Shown here: in pieces, positions 28,213 to 36,234 of the stretch
Layout of the letters: each line of letters opens with the position of its first letter
Numbering within the stretch: the first letter of the stretch is position 1
Assembly: GCF_016427565.1 (NCBI RefSeq)
Contig: NZ_JAELXT010000022.1
Span: forward strand, 1-64,000
DNA: 64,000 bases
Reading direction: 5' to 3'
Source of the DNA: Microvirga splendida
GTDB lineage: Bacteria > Pseudomonadota > Alphaproteobacteria > Rhizobiales > Beijerinckiaceae
Made by a program: the position numbers and the translations under genes
Notes under the pieces: model-generated
Told to the model about the DNA's origin: nothing
What the model saw: only the letters and a program-made list of their open reading frames with translations
Database searches by the model: none

Positions 28213-28605
28213 TCAGGTCCGCGGGTTGGCGATCTCCGCCGTCAGCTTCGGCAGTTCCTTGGTCATCCAATCGACCATCTGGTCGCTCGTCTTCAGATGC
28301 GCCGGCATGGGAATGAAGGGGCCGTGCGACTCGTAGATGGCCGTGGGATCCTTGGGCCCCAGGATCGGGTCGAGATCGTCCTCGATCTCCGGCGTGATGC
28401 TTCTGCTGCCGAACCAGGTCACAAGCAGGAGGAGCATTCCGACGGCGCCCGCAAGAACGACCAGCAAGGATATCGCCAAGTCCGCCACCTGTTCCTTCCC
28501 TGCAATGAGAGGACCGTTTCGCTCAAGTTCGAGCTTACCATCGAACGATCTTTCTTCCAACGATGCAAGCCGCCGCCTTGCGACATGATGTTCCCTGTTT
28601 GCCAT
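28213..28605 (-). CDS. Hypothetical single-pass membrane protein
   Basis: 130 residues, not recognised. A charged N-terminus (about 1-40) precedes one strong membrane helix (about 43-65: LAISLLVVLAGAVGMLLLLVTWF), then a soluble, acidic/proline-rich C-terminal part of about 60 residues. The ATG is at 28603-28605. It runs opposite to its neighbours, and the PRC-barrel gene begins 99 bases away on the other strand. Codon use is similar to surrounding core genes, so I take it as real. Confidence 0.6.
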   Translation of the reverse strand: MANREHHVARRRLASLEERSFDGKLELERNGPLIAGKEQVADLAISLLVVLAGAVGMLLLLVTWFGSRSITPEIEDDLDPILGPKDPTAIYESHGPFIPMPAHLKTSDQMVDWMTKELPKLTAEIANPRT

Positions 28606-28704
28606 GGGGCCGTTGAGGTCTACACTTGCGGCACGGGCAGGCCTCAGGGCCGCTCATGGGTTGAAGGGGGCGCTGCGATCGATCCTGCTGCAGGGGAGGC
28701 GCTC

Positions 28705-29277
28705 ATGCGAACCTATTACGTGTTCCAGTCCAAGACGGATCCCGGTCTTCGCGGATTTGCCGAGAGTTCCGCCGGCGATGCCTTGCCGGCCGATTTGGGG
28801 CCGTGGGTCCTCACGCGGCAGATCGGTCCCGATGAGGAATGGAACCTCGGCATCAGCCGCGCCGTCGTGGCGGCCGGAATCCTGGAGAACGGGTTCTATC
28901 TCTGGGGCCCCGTCAACCGCGCGGCCTCGTCCCGCCCGGTGATCGAAAGCGACCGCGTGGAAGGAACCGTCGTCTACGACCCGCGCGGAACGCAGATCGG
29001 CACGATCAAGCGCCTGCTGATCGAGAAGGTGAGCGGCCGCGTGCTCTACGTCGACGTGACCTTCGGGGGCTTCTTCGGGCTGGGCGTCCATCACCACACG
29101 ATCCCGTGGGACAAGCTCTCCTACGACCGGGAACTCGAAGGCTACCGCACGGACGTGACCGAGGCGCAGGTGCAGGGAGCGCCGGCCTTCTACGGCGACG
29201 ACACCGTCTGGCCCGACCGCAGGCGCGAGCAGGAGATGCGGGATTACTGGCACGATGTTCCGCGAGGGCCGATCTGA
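28705..29277 (+). CDS. PRC-barrel domain protein
   Basis: 190 residues. The N-terminal 65 residues (MRTYYVFQSKTDPGLRGFAE) resemble nothing I know. A PRC-barrel domain follows at about 85-150: GTVVYDPRGTQIGTIKRLLIEKVSGRVLYVDVTFGG (in part) and HTIPWDKLSYD. PRC-barrels act in RNA processing (RimM), photosynthetic reaction centres and, in this order, many stress-related soluble proteins. The start is set by GGGGAGG at 28693-28699, six bases before the ATG. Confidence 0.78.
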   Translation: MRTYYVFQSKTDPGLRGFAESSAGDALPADLGPWVLTRQIGPDEEWNLGISRAVVAAGILENGFYLWGPVNRAASSRPVIESDRVEGTVVYDPRGTQIGTIKRLLIEKVSGRVLYVDVTFGGFFGLGVHHHTIPWDKLSYDRELEGYRTDVTEAQVQGAPAFYGDDTVWPDRRREQEMRDYWHDVPRGPI

Positions 29278-29309
29278 GGCCGCCGCTCGTCATGTGATGG
29301 AGGATCGCC

Positions 29310-29507
29310 ATGATTGCGCATACATTCGACGTCGGTGAAATCGTCAGGCCGCGCCCCGCCTGCCGCGCGCTTCCGCACGATGTCTTCAGGATCCTGCGTC
29401 TGTTGCCGCTGACGGCAGGCGGCGTGCCGCTCTATTGCATCAAGAGCGAGACGGAGATGATCGAACGCGTGGTCGAGCAGAACGACATCGAGGCTGCGCC
29501 CCGTTGA
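29310..29507 (+). CDS. Small conserved-type hypothetical protein
   Basis: 65 residues, beginning MIAHTFDVGEIVRPRPACR and ending in a helix with KSETEMIERVVEQNDIE. The strand-rich middle (LLPLTAGGVPLYCIKSE) with a basic, proline-containing start suggests a small beta-barrel of the KOW/SH3-like kind. GGAGG lies seven bases before the ATG. It follows the PRC-barrel gene by 32 bases and is probably co-transcribed with it. The function is unknown. Confidence 0.65.
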   Translation: MIAHTFDVGEIVRPRPACRALPHDVFRILRLLPLTAGGVPLYCIKSETEMIERVVEQNDIEAAPR

Positions 29508-29676
29508 TGGGCATGCGCAGGCTGCCGGGAACCGGTTTCGAGGCGAGGCCGTTCTTCTCCTGAATCCCTTCGTTTCCTCTGGCAACTTGCGGCCTGACGG
29601 TTCTCCGCTCAGGCCTCTTCTTTGTCATGCCGGCTCATATCGGGCATCGACGATGCGCAACTCACGGCACGATGCT

Positions 29677-30390
29677 CTAGGCCGCGGCGGGCTGGTGCGT
29701 GATCGCCGGTGTCATCATGCGCCCGCGATTGATCAGGGTGGCCGCGCAGGTTGCGAGCGAGAGGGCAGCCCGGTCGGAGCGCCGCGTCTGCAGGCAGACC
29801 ACGTAAAGCCGCATCACTTCGACCGTGACATAATGAAAGGCCACATCCGATCCTCGGGCGAGCCTCATGCGACGGGAAGCCGTGTCGAGCTTGTCGAGAT
29901 AGAGCGCCTGCTCGGTCTGCGGCTCCGCGAGAAAGCCGCTCAAGCCCCCGAACGTGTCCTCGAAGTGCCCCCACAGGAGCGCCAGATTCCTGGCGGCCTT
30001 GTCCTGCTGGTCGGGCGCGAGCGTCTTGAACTCTCCCAGGAGATGCCAGACGGGATCCTGCTCGAGGGCCTCGTGCTCCGCACTCTTCACCAGCGGAACG
30101 AAGGGAAGCAGGGTCCGGGCATTCGCGATCAGGGCAGGGCGCAGCCTGTCCCACTCGGCGAGAACCCTCGGCAGCACGATCAGCGCGGTGGCGAGCGCCG
30201 TCTGATCGAGCGTCCTGCCGATCCGCCGAAGCACCGGACGGGCCGCCTCGCCGTATTGCTGCGCGATCCGCCAGCGCAGATGGCAGAGCCTGTAGACCTG
30301 TTCGAGCTTCTCGATGAGTTCATGACGCGATTGGTCGTCGGCGGACCAGGGAAAGGCAAAGTCGTTTCGGGATTGTGGCGAAGAACTCAT
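29677..30390 (-). CDS. Hypothetical helical protein
   Basis: 237 residues, not recognised. Predicted almost wholly alpha-helical by eye (for example DQSRHELIEKLEQVYRLCHL, RPVLRRIGRTLDQTALATAL), with no signal peptide or membrane segment. The ATG at 30388-30390 gives MSSSPQSRNDFAFPWSADDQ. It is isolated on the minus strand between plus-strand small genes, with 365 bases of empty sequence upstream. Confidence 0.6.
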   Translation of the reverse strand: MSSSPQSRNDFAFPWSADDQSRHELIEKLEQVYRLCHLRWRIAQQYGEAARPVLRRIGRTLDQTALATALIVLPRVLAEWDRLRPALIANARTLLPFVPLVKSAEHEALEQDPVWHLLGEFKTLAPDQQDKAARNLALLWGHFEDTFGGLSGFLAEPQTEQALYLDKLDTASRRMRLARGSDVAFHYVTVEVMRLYVVCLQTRRSDRAALSLATCAATLINRGRMMTPAITHQPAAA

Positions 30391-30755
30391 GATGCCGACG
30401 GTTCGCTCCGCAAATCACTTGATGTGTCCGGCTTCGCTCATGCCGGGGCAATCGCGGCAACTTTGAGGCTCCCGCGGTGGAACGAGATGAACGCGGCAAT
30501 GCTGCCGGATTTCGGTCTCAGCAATGAGTATTTAAAGACATCTATCCTGAAGATGGACCTATCGAGGTCCTGTTCCTGCTCTCACGGAGGCGCAGCAGAC
30601 GGAGGAATGCAGCATCGTTCGCATCAGCCCAATCTTGAATGGTGGGGTTCAATGCTTACGTTTCGAGCAGACCCCTGATCCGGGCCCCTCTGACGCAGGA
30701 AGCGGTGGCGCCTGCGTGATGTCGGATCGTTACCGATCCGGCCGCCGGCACAGAG
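30391..30755. other. Intergenic region with no supported gene
   Basis: 365 bases upstream of two divergent hypothetical genes. It probably holds both promoters, with an AT-rich patch near 30520-30550, but I see no convincing consensus promoter, repeat, RNA gene or coding frame. Confidence 0.4.
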
Positions 30756-31067
30756 ATGATCATGCTTCAAGAATTCCTGGCTTCCCTCGTCGGTCTGCTC
30801 ATCGTCGATCCGCTCCAGGCGGAGATCAGCGAGCGCCTCGCTCAGGCTCGGGCGCCCCAGGCGGTCATCGCGGATGTGAGAACCTGCGCCGAGGCCTCCC
30901 TGCCGGGGCTGGCCGAACGGGCCATGGCCGAGCCCCTCTGGGTCGTGAGCACGGCCCTGAACGTCTGGACCGGCCAGACCGCCCCCGAAACCATCCTCGG
31001 CAACGCCCCTCAATGCGAGGCCGCCCTCAAGTCGGCCCGTGTGTATCTCGAGAGCCGCGGGGCGTAA
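30756..31067 (+). CDS. Hypothetical protein
   Basis: 103 residues, not recognised. A hydrophobic start (LQEFLASLVGLLIVDPLQAE) leads into amphipathic helices (EISERLAQARAPQAVIADVR, TCAEASLPGLAERAMAEPLW) with two cysteines (in RTCAE and PQCEA) that might pair. The start is one of two near-adjacent ATGs (30756, 30762). The neighbours are also uncharacterised. Confidence 0.55.
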   Translation: MIMLQEFLASLVGLLIVDPLQAEISERLAQARAPQAVIADVRTCAEASLPGLAERAMAEPLWVVSTALNVWTGQTAPETILGNAPQCEAALKSARVYLESRGA

Positions 31068-31140
31068 GCGGGCATGCGCCAAGTCGGCCCCGCGCTCCCG
31101 CGGGACCGATGCAAGGATGCTAGGATGAGCAGATAGTTCG

Positions 31141-31461
31141 TCAGTGCGCCGTCGCCGGATTCCCTTCGCCCGGTACGGCGGAACCGGCGACTGCTGCCGT
31201 GATCGGGTCTGCCTTATGGCCCGATGGACGCACCACTTGTGTCGGCTCGAAGGCCTGCATGAACTGCGGTCGGTTGCGCAGATCCATCAGCGAACGCAAT
31301 TCCGTCGCCGGCAGATCCATCGACTTCGCATCCCTCCAGCGCCTGCGGAACTTGCGCTTGTGTGAGAAGAGCCCCCATGTGCTCTCCACTTCTTCCTCAA
31401 CCTGTAAAATGATCCGTCCGGAAAAAGATTTCCTGAGATTAAAACGCCCCGTCAGAGCCAT
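31141..31461 (-). CDS. Hypothetical small basic protein
   Basis: 106 residues. It opens MALTGRFNLRKSFSGRIILQ VEEEVES, followed by the very basic HKRKFRRRWRDAK and then DLPATELRSLMDLRNRPQFM. This resembles short orphan proteins I have seen in rhizobial genomes, without known function. GC is lower than in the neighbouring core genes, consistent with accessory DNA. The reverse strand also carries short open frames, but this one has the better protein character. Confidence 0.5.
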   Translation of the reverse strand: MALTGRFNLRKSFSGRIILQVEEEVESTWGLFSHKRKFRRRWRDAKSMDLPATELRSLMDLRNRPQFMQAFEPTQVVRPSGHKADPITAAVAGSAVPGEGNPATAH

Positions 31462-31746
31462 TGTTATGTCCTTTGATCTGGATCTTTGACCCAGAAGAAC
31501 TCATAGCAACACAGTATCGCCAAAGCCTTAAGACACAAGGTAAACGCCTTGAATCTGGGCAAAACGGCACGCTTTTTACCGCCATGCCAGCTGGATGCCA
31601 TTTAGGGTGGTTTGTGCGACGGTGGTGGGTGTCAGCTTCCTGAACAGTCCCAACCGCTGACGACCGCACTAGCGGCGAGCGCACACGGCACCGTTGTACG
31701 ACAGCAATATCGCGATTTCAGGAATAGCGAAGGACAATCAGAGACT

Positions 31747-31822
31747 TGGTGGAGCTGAGGGGAATCGAACCCCTGACCTCTGCAGTGCGATTGCAGCGCT
31801 CTCCCATCTGAGCTACAGCCCC
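31747..31822 (-). tRNA. tRNA-Ala (anticodon CGC)
   Basis: On the minus strand a full cloverleaf reads from GGGGCTG (acceptor) through TAGCTCAGATGGGAGAGC (D arm), an anticodon stem CTGCA/TGCAG with loop ATCGCAC, a T arm AGGGG-TTCGATT-CCCCT, and the acceptor mate CAGCTCC, followed by A and an encoded CCA. The anticodon CGC decodes alanine GCG, a codon used heavily in this GC-rich genome. The end coordinates may be off by one base. Confidence 0.95.
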
Positions 31823-32006
31823 GGTCGATTGAATCGAGCCAAGTGGCGCAAGTTTTAGGCCCGCGGGCTTTGGTCTGTCAATCGGCCGGAGGAGGGGGCT
31901 TCAAGGCTTCCGGACCGGGAAGTGGCTGTCTTGTGAAGCTGTTATGGGTTGTTCAGCCCCGCTTCAATCGCTACATGAACAATGCCGATCCCTGACAGGT
32001 TTCCCT

Positions 32007-32297
32007 ATGCGCGCGCTCCTCAACGTCATTCTGCTGGCCCTCCAGCTCTACACCTACCTCATCATCGCCTCGGCGATCCTGAGCTGGCTCGTGGCCTTCA
32101 ACGTGGTCAACACCCGCAACGATTTCGTCCGCTCGATCTGGAATTTCCTGGATGCGGTGACCCAGCCGGTGTTAAGGCCGATCCGGAACATCCTGCCCAA
32201 TCTCGGCGGGGTCGACATCTCGCCCATCATCCTGATCCTGCTGATCATTTTCATCCAGAACCTGATCATCGACTACCTGATGCCGATCGCCTTCTAA
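32007..32297 (+). CDS. YggT family membrane protein
   Basis: 96 residues from the ATG at 32007 (MRALLNVILLALQLYTYLII). Two membrane helices flank the conserved loop FVRSIWNFLDAVTQPVLRPIRNILP (read in part), followed by GGVDISPIILILLIIF. This matches single-repeat YggT proteins, which are linked to envelope and division functions and to ion homeostasis in various bacteria; the mechanism is unknown. It is followed 11 bases later by yggU, the usual pairing. Confidence 0.9.
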   Translation: MRALLNVILLALQLYTYLIIASAILSWLVAFNVVNTRNDFVRSIWNFLDAVTQPVLRPIRNILPNLGGVDISPIILILLIIFIQNLIIDYLMPIAF

Positions 32298-32308
32298 GGC
32301 GGGGAGTG

Positions 32309-32626
32309 ATGCCCTGGCGGGTCCGCCCGGAGGGCCTTGAGGTCTGGGTGCGCGTGACACCCCGGGGCGGGCGGGACGCCATCGACGGGGTCGAGACCCT
32401 GTCGGACGGCCGGCCGGTGCTGAAGGTCCGGGTCAGGGCGGTGCCGGAGGACGGGGCGGCGAACGAGGGCGTCCGGCGGCTCCTCGCCAAGGCGTTGAAG
32501 CTCCCGGCCTCGGCGGTGAGCCTGGAGGCCGGCGCCACCGCCCGGCTGAAGACCTTTGTGATTTCGGGCGAGGGCGAGGCGCTGGCCGAGGCCCTTGCCG
32601 CCGTGACAGGACGGGAGAGCCCATGA
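32309..32626 (+). CDS. DUF167/YggU family protein
   Basis: 105 residues. The family pattern is clear: [41 protein letters not shown] (in part), and [11 protein letters not shown]. YggU proteins are small alpha/beta proteins of unknown biochemical function. It is located between yggT and folD. Its stop overlaps the folD ATG (ATGA at 32623-32626), so the three are one operon. Confidence 0.92.
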   Translation: MPWRVRPEGLEVWVRVTPRGGRDAIDGVETLSDGRPVLKVRVRAVPEDGAANEGVRRLLAKALKLPASAVSLEAGATARLKTFVISGEGEALAEALAAVTGRESP

Positions 32627-33525
32627 GCGCCACGATCATCGACGGAAAAGCCTATGCCGAGGGCCTGCGCGGCCGCATCGCCGGGGCCGTGAAGACCTTG
32701 AGCGAACAGGGTGTGGTGCCGGGGCTCGCGGTGGTGATCGTGGGCGAGGATCCCGCAAGCCAGCTCTATGTGAAGAACAAGGCGCGCCAGACCGTCGAGG
32801 TGGGCATGCGCTCCTTCGAGCACGTGCTGCCCGCTTCCACTCCCGAGGCGGAGCTGCTCGATCTCGTCGCCCGGCTCAATGCCGATCCGGCCGTGGATGG
32901 CATCCTGGTGCAGCTGCCGCTGCCGGGGCAGATCGACACCCAGAAGGTGATCGAGGCCATCGATCCGGCGAAGGACGTGGACGGCTTCCACCCGATCAAT
33001 GCCGGGCGCCTCATGACCGGCGTGCCGGGCCTCGTCTCCTGCACGCCCCTGGGCTGCCTGCTGCTGGCGCAGTCGGTGCGCCGCGATCTCGCCGGGCTCA
33101 ACGCCGTGGTGGTCGGGCGCTCCAACATCGTCGGCAAGCCCATGGCGCAACTGCTCATCGCCCAGAGCTGCACGGTCACCGTGGCGCATTCGAAGACCCG
33201 CGACCTGCCGGATGTGTGCCGCAGCGCGGATATTCTCGTCGCGGCGGTCGGACGGCCCGAGATGGTGCGCGGCGACTGGATCAAGCCCGGGGCCATTGTG
33301 ATCGATGTCGGCATCAACCGGGTGCCGAACCCCGCCGCCGGCGAGGGCAAGACCCGGGTGGTGGGCGACGTGGCCTATGCGGAAGCGGCCGAAGTCGCTT
33401 CCGCCATCACGCCGGTTCCAGGCGGGGTCGGCCCCATGACCATTGCGTGCCTGCTGCGCAACACCCTGGAGGCGGCGTGCCTGAGGCGCAGTCTCACGAT
33501 GCCGGCGGTGGATTTCGCCGCCTGA
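32623..33525 (+). CDS. folD: Bifunctional methylenetetrahydrofolate dehydrogenase / methenyltetrahydrofolate cyclohydrolase
   Basis: 300 residues. Interconverts 5,10-methylene-THF, 5,10-methenyl-THF and 10-formyl-THF with NADP. Y49 and catalytic K53 lie in [10 protein letters not shown], the substrate loops are VQLPLPGQ and DVDGFHP, and the Rossmann motif is [16 protein letters not shown]. The C-terminus has [11 protein letters not shown]. The length is normal. It overlaps yggU by four bases and ends directly against the convergent secreted-protein gene. Confidence 0.97.
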   Translation: MSATIIDGKAYAEGLRGRIAGAVKTLSEQGVVPGLAVVIVGEDPASQLYVKNKARQTVEVGMRSFEHVLPASTPEAELLDLVARLNADPAVDGILVQLPLPGQIDTQKVIEAIDPAKDVDGFHPINAGRLMTGVPGLVSCTPLGCLLLAQSVRRDLAGLNAVVVGRSNIVGKPMAQLLIAQSCTVTVAHSKTRDLPDVCRSADILVAAVGRPEMVRGDWIKPGAIVIDVGINRVPNPAAGEGKTRVVGDVAYAEAAEVASAITPVPGGVGPMTIACLLRNTLEAACLRRSLTMPAVDFAA

Positions 33526-34194
33526 TCAGTTCGCCGCGAAGCAATAGAACAGGCCGGCGCCTCCGGTGCTGCGCAGGGCGTCCTGGCTGCAGCCGCCGCG
33601 GGTTGCATGTGACGAGTTCCAGGACTTGGCCGGCGGCGACTCGTCGAGGCCCATCCGGTCGTGGTGTCCGGTCATGGCGGCGCCTTCCGTGCCGCTCTTC
33701 GTCCAGTTGCCGCAGGTCATGTCCTGGTTGCCGGCGAAGGCCGTGCCGTCGGGCTGCGATCCGGTGAGGATGTCGTGCTGGTTCGGCTGGTCGCCGCGGC
33801 CCTTCACCAGCTCGCCCTTCTCGGTCAGCGCCGTCTGCTTGGTGATGTTGTTGTTAGGCCCGTGCAGGTCCGCCACGTCCTTCGCGATCACCTCACCCTT
33901 GGCGTTCTGCCAGGGCCCGCGGCCGATCCGGTCCCGGGCGTTGACGGCGTTCGCGCCTTGCGTCGAGAGGTAGGCCCGCCACATCTTGCCGCGAATGCCG
34001 GCGGCCTCGGCGAGCGTCTGGCAGTGCCGGTCCGCACCCTCCAGACCGCCGAGATCGGCACCCTTGCCGGATCCGACGCTGGTCACGAAGAAGGTGGTGT
34101 CAGTCGAGGCCGTCTGCGCCTCGGCAATGCCAGGGGAGCCCAGGGTCATAAGGCCGATGAGCGCCGTGAGCGCCATGCCGTTCATTCCACGCAT
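33526..34194 (-). CDS. Exported lectin-like protein of unknown function
   Basis: 222 residues with a signal peptide (about 1-26, ending GIAEAQT). The mature part starts with TFFVTSVGSGKGADLGGLEGADRHCQTLA and contains YLSTQGANAVNARDRIGRGPW, a pattern I associate with the lectin/endostatin-like C-type fold seen in exported proteins of soil bacteria. Four or more cysteines in the mature part (including DRHCQ, MTCGN, GGCSQ, FYCFA) could form disulfides. The stop lies immediately against the folD stop on the other strand. The ligand is unknown. Confidence 0.75.
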   Translation of the reverse strand: MRGMNGMALTALIGLMTLGSPGIAEAQTASTDTTFFVTSVGSGKGADLGGLEGADRHCQTLAEAAGIRGKMWRAYLSTQGANAVNARDRIGRGPWQNAKGEVIAKDVADLHGPNNNITKQTALTEKGELVKGRGDQPNQHDILTGSQPDGTAFAGNQDMTCGNWTKSGTEGAAMTGHHDRMGLDESPPAKSWNSSHATRGGCSQDALRSTGGAGLFYCFAAN

Positions 34195-34305
34195 TGTTTC
34201 CTCCCGAGGAAGTGAAGCCCCCTATGGGAGTCTGACAGTCTCGGGGCGACAATCATCCCCTCTTCACGGGGATTTGAGGCAAAGCCCCTGGCAATTCGTT
34301 GCCGC

Positions 34306-35196
34306 TCATGTCGCGCCCTGCCGCAGATGCTCCACCAGCTGGCGCGCCGAAGCGGGCAGATCCTTCAAGGCGCGGATGCACAGGGTGAGGTCACGGGCGG
34401 CCCAAGGGTCTTCCAGGTCGACCGCCCCGATCGCCATGGTGCGGGCGGCGCGCCGGGCCGTGGTCTCGGGCACGATGCCAAGGCCCACGCCCGCCTCCAC
34501 CATGCGGCAGACCGCATCGAAGCTGCGCAGCTGCACCCGTAGGCGAATGGGCTTGCCGGTGCGGCTGGCCTTGGCCGCCAGGAAGCGCTGGAGGGCGCTC
34601 GCCCGGTCGAGGCCGACGAAATCGTGCTCCAGCACCTCGGCGAAGGGGATGCCCTCGCGAGAGGCGAGGGGATGGTTTTCGGGCACCACCAGCACGAAGC
34701 GGTCGCTGCGGAACGGATAGGTCTCGAGCTGGCCGGTATCGACGGTGCCGGCCACGATGCCGATATCGCCCACGCCTTCGGCGATGAGCCCGACGATCTC
34801 GTCGCTGAGGCGCTCCTCCAGGTCGATAGAGACCTGGGGGTGCCCGGCCAGAAATGCGCCGAGCGCCTCGGGCAGGAACTCGGTCAGGGCATTGGTGTTG
34901 GAGAGGATCCGGATCTGGCCCGTGAGGCCGCCGGTATAGGAGCCGAGATCCTCCCGCAGGCGCTCGGCCTGGGCCAGCAGGGTCCGGGCGTGCTGGAGCA
35001 GGGTGCGGCCGGCAGGCGTCGGGGTCACGCCCGCGCGGGTGCGCAGGAGCAGGGCGGCGCCGAGCGACTTTTCCATGTTGCGGATGCGGGTGCTAGCGGC
35101 GGCGAGCGCCAGATGGGCCCGCTCCGCCCCGTGGGTGATGCTCCCGGCCTCCACCACATGGCGGAAGAGGCTTAAATCGGTCAGGTCGAATTGCAT
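34306..35196 (-). CDS. LysR family transcriptional regulator
   Basis: 296 residues. An N-terminal winged helix-turn-helix (about 1-62: LTDLSLFRHVVEAGSITHGAERAHLA in part, with RIRNMEKSLGAALLLRTRAG) precedes a two-lobed effector-binding domain. The ATG at 35194-35196 is chosen because GAAGGGA lies just upstream; the frame is open 17 residues further. It is divergent from sdhCDAB across 202 bases, so it may regulate succinate dehydrogenase or only itself; the sequence gives no effector. Confidence 0.9.
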   Translation of the reverse strand: MQFDLTDLSLFRHVVEAGSITHGAERAHLALAAASTRIRNMEKSLGAALLLRTRAGVTPTPAGRTLLQHARTLLAQAERLREDLGSYTGGLTGQIRILSNTNALTEFLPEALGAFLAGHPQVSIDLEERLSDEIVGLIAEGVGDIGIVAGTVDTGQLETYPFRSDRFVLVVPENHPLASREGIPFAEVLEHDFVGLDRASALQRFLAAKASRTGKPIRLRVQLRSFDAVCRMVEAGVGLGIVPETTARRAARTMAIGAVDLEDPWAARDLTLCIRALKDLPASARQLVEHLRQGAT

Positions 35197-35398
35197 AGGT
35201 TCCCTTCGTCGTTCGCGAAGGCAGATAAGAATTATTAAAGATTGCACTCTATGGGCGCTTGAGCAATCTTCGCGGCTGACGAAGTATGTGCCTCTGTCAC
35301 CCGATTGGGCGGAAGGCGCATTGCGGTGCCGCCGCGCATCTTATACGAACCGTTCCAAACGACACGCGACCGGCGGTCGCCGATCAGGAGTGAGCACC

Positions 35399-35794
35399 AT
35401 GGCTGAGGCGAAAGTGGCCCCCAGGCCCCTGTCCCCGCATCTTCAGATCTACCGGTGGAGCTGGACGATGGCGATGTCCGTCGCCCACCGCATCACCGGC
35501 ACCGCGCTCTATGGCGGCATCGCGCTGTTCGCCATCTGGCTGGTGGCCCTCGCCTCCGGCCCCAATGCCTTCGAGACCGTGCACTGGTTCTTCGGCTCGC
35601 CCCTCGGGCTGCTGATCCTGTTCGTCTACACCTGGATCCTCATGCACCACATGCTGGGCGGCGTGCGCCACCTTGTGTGGGACTTCGGCTACGGCATGGA
35701 GGCGGTCCAGCGCATCAACATGGCCCGCTTCACCCTCATCGGCTCGGTCGCGCTCACGCTGGCGATCTGGGTCGTGGCCTTCATCGCGTTCTAA
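35399..35794 (+). CDS. sdhC: Succinate dehydrogenase cytochrome b556 subunit
   Basis: 131-residue membrane anchor subunit of complex II, binding heme b and quinone with SdhD. The family signature RPLSPHLQIYRW is followed by SVAHRITGTALYGG, and the heme-ligand region is in WILMHHMLGGVRHLVWDFGYG. Three membrane helices are visible. It is the first gene of the operon: sdhD starts 12 bases after its stop. Confidence 0.95.
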   Translation: MAEAKVAPRPLSPHLQIYRWSWTMAMSVAHRITGTALYGGIALFAIWLVALASGPNAFETVHWFFGSPLGLLILFVYTWILMHHMLGGVRHLVWDFGYGMEAVQRINMARFTLIGSVALTLAIWVVAFIAF

Positions 35795-35806
35795 GGAGAC
35801 CGGACA

Positions 35807-36223
35807 ATGGCCGACAACAGGGCTGACACCCGCGTTTCCATGCGCACCCCGCTCGCTCGCGTGAAGGGCCTCGGCGCCTCCGGGCACGGCGTCGAGCATT
35901 GGTGGATCCACCGCATGACGGCGGTGTCGAACATCCCGCTCATCATCGCCTTCGTGATCATCGTGGCGGCGCTTGCCGGCTCCTCCTATGGGGAGGCGAT
36001 CGCCATCATCTCGCACCCGCTGGTCGCGATCATCCTGCTGCTCGCGGTTCTCTCGGTGGCGAACCATATGCGGCTCGGCATGCAGATCATCATCGAGGAC
36101 TACGTGCACGACAAGGGCCTCAAGATCGCGGCCCTGATCGCCAACAACTTCTACGCCGTGATCATCGGAGTGGCCTGCCTCTACGCCATTCTCAAGGTCA
36201 GCCTCGGCCGCATCCTGCTTTAA
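35807..36223 (+). CDS. sdhD: Succinate dehydrogenase membrane anchor subunit
   Basis: 138 residues, second membrane anchor of complex II. The conserved opening [20 protein letters not shown] is followed by [11 protein letters not shown] and a heme/quinone region in [21 protein letters not shown] (in part). Three membrane helices. 11 bases separate it from sdhA. Confidence 0.95.
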   Translation: MADNRADTRVSMRTPLARVKGLGASGHGVEHWWIHRMTAVSNIPLIIAFVIIVAALAGSSYGEAIAIISHPLVAIILLLAVLSVANHMRLGMQIIIEDYVHDKGLKIAALIANNFYAVIIGVACLYAILKVSLGRILL

Positions 36224-36234
36224 GGAATTTTTCC

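Noticed and set aside
31461..31700. Possible small genes on either strand before tRNA-Ala
   Set aside because: Frames of 60-81 residues overlap each other on opposite strands with no start signal favouring either.
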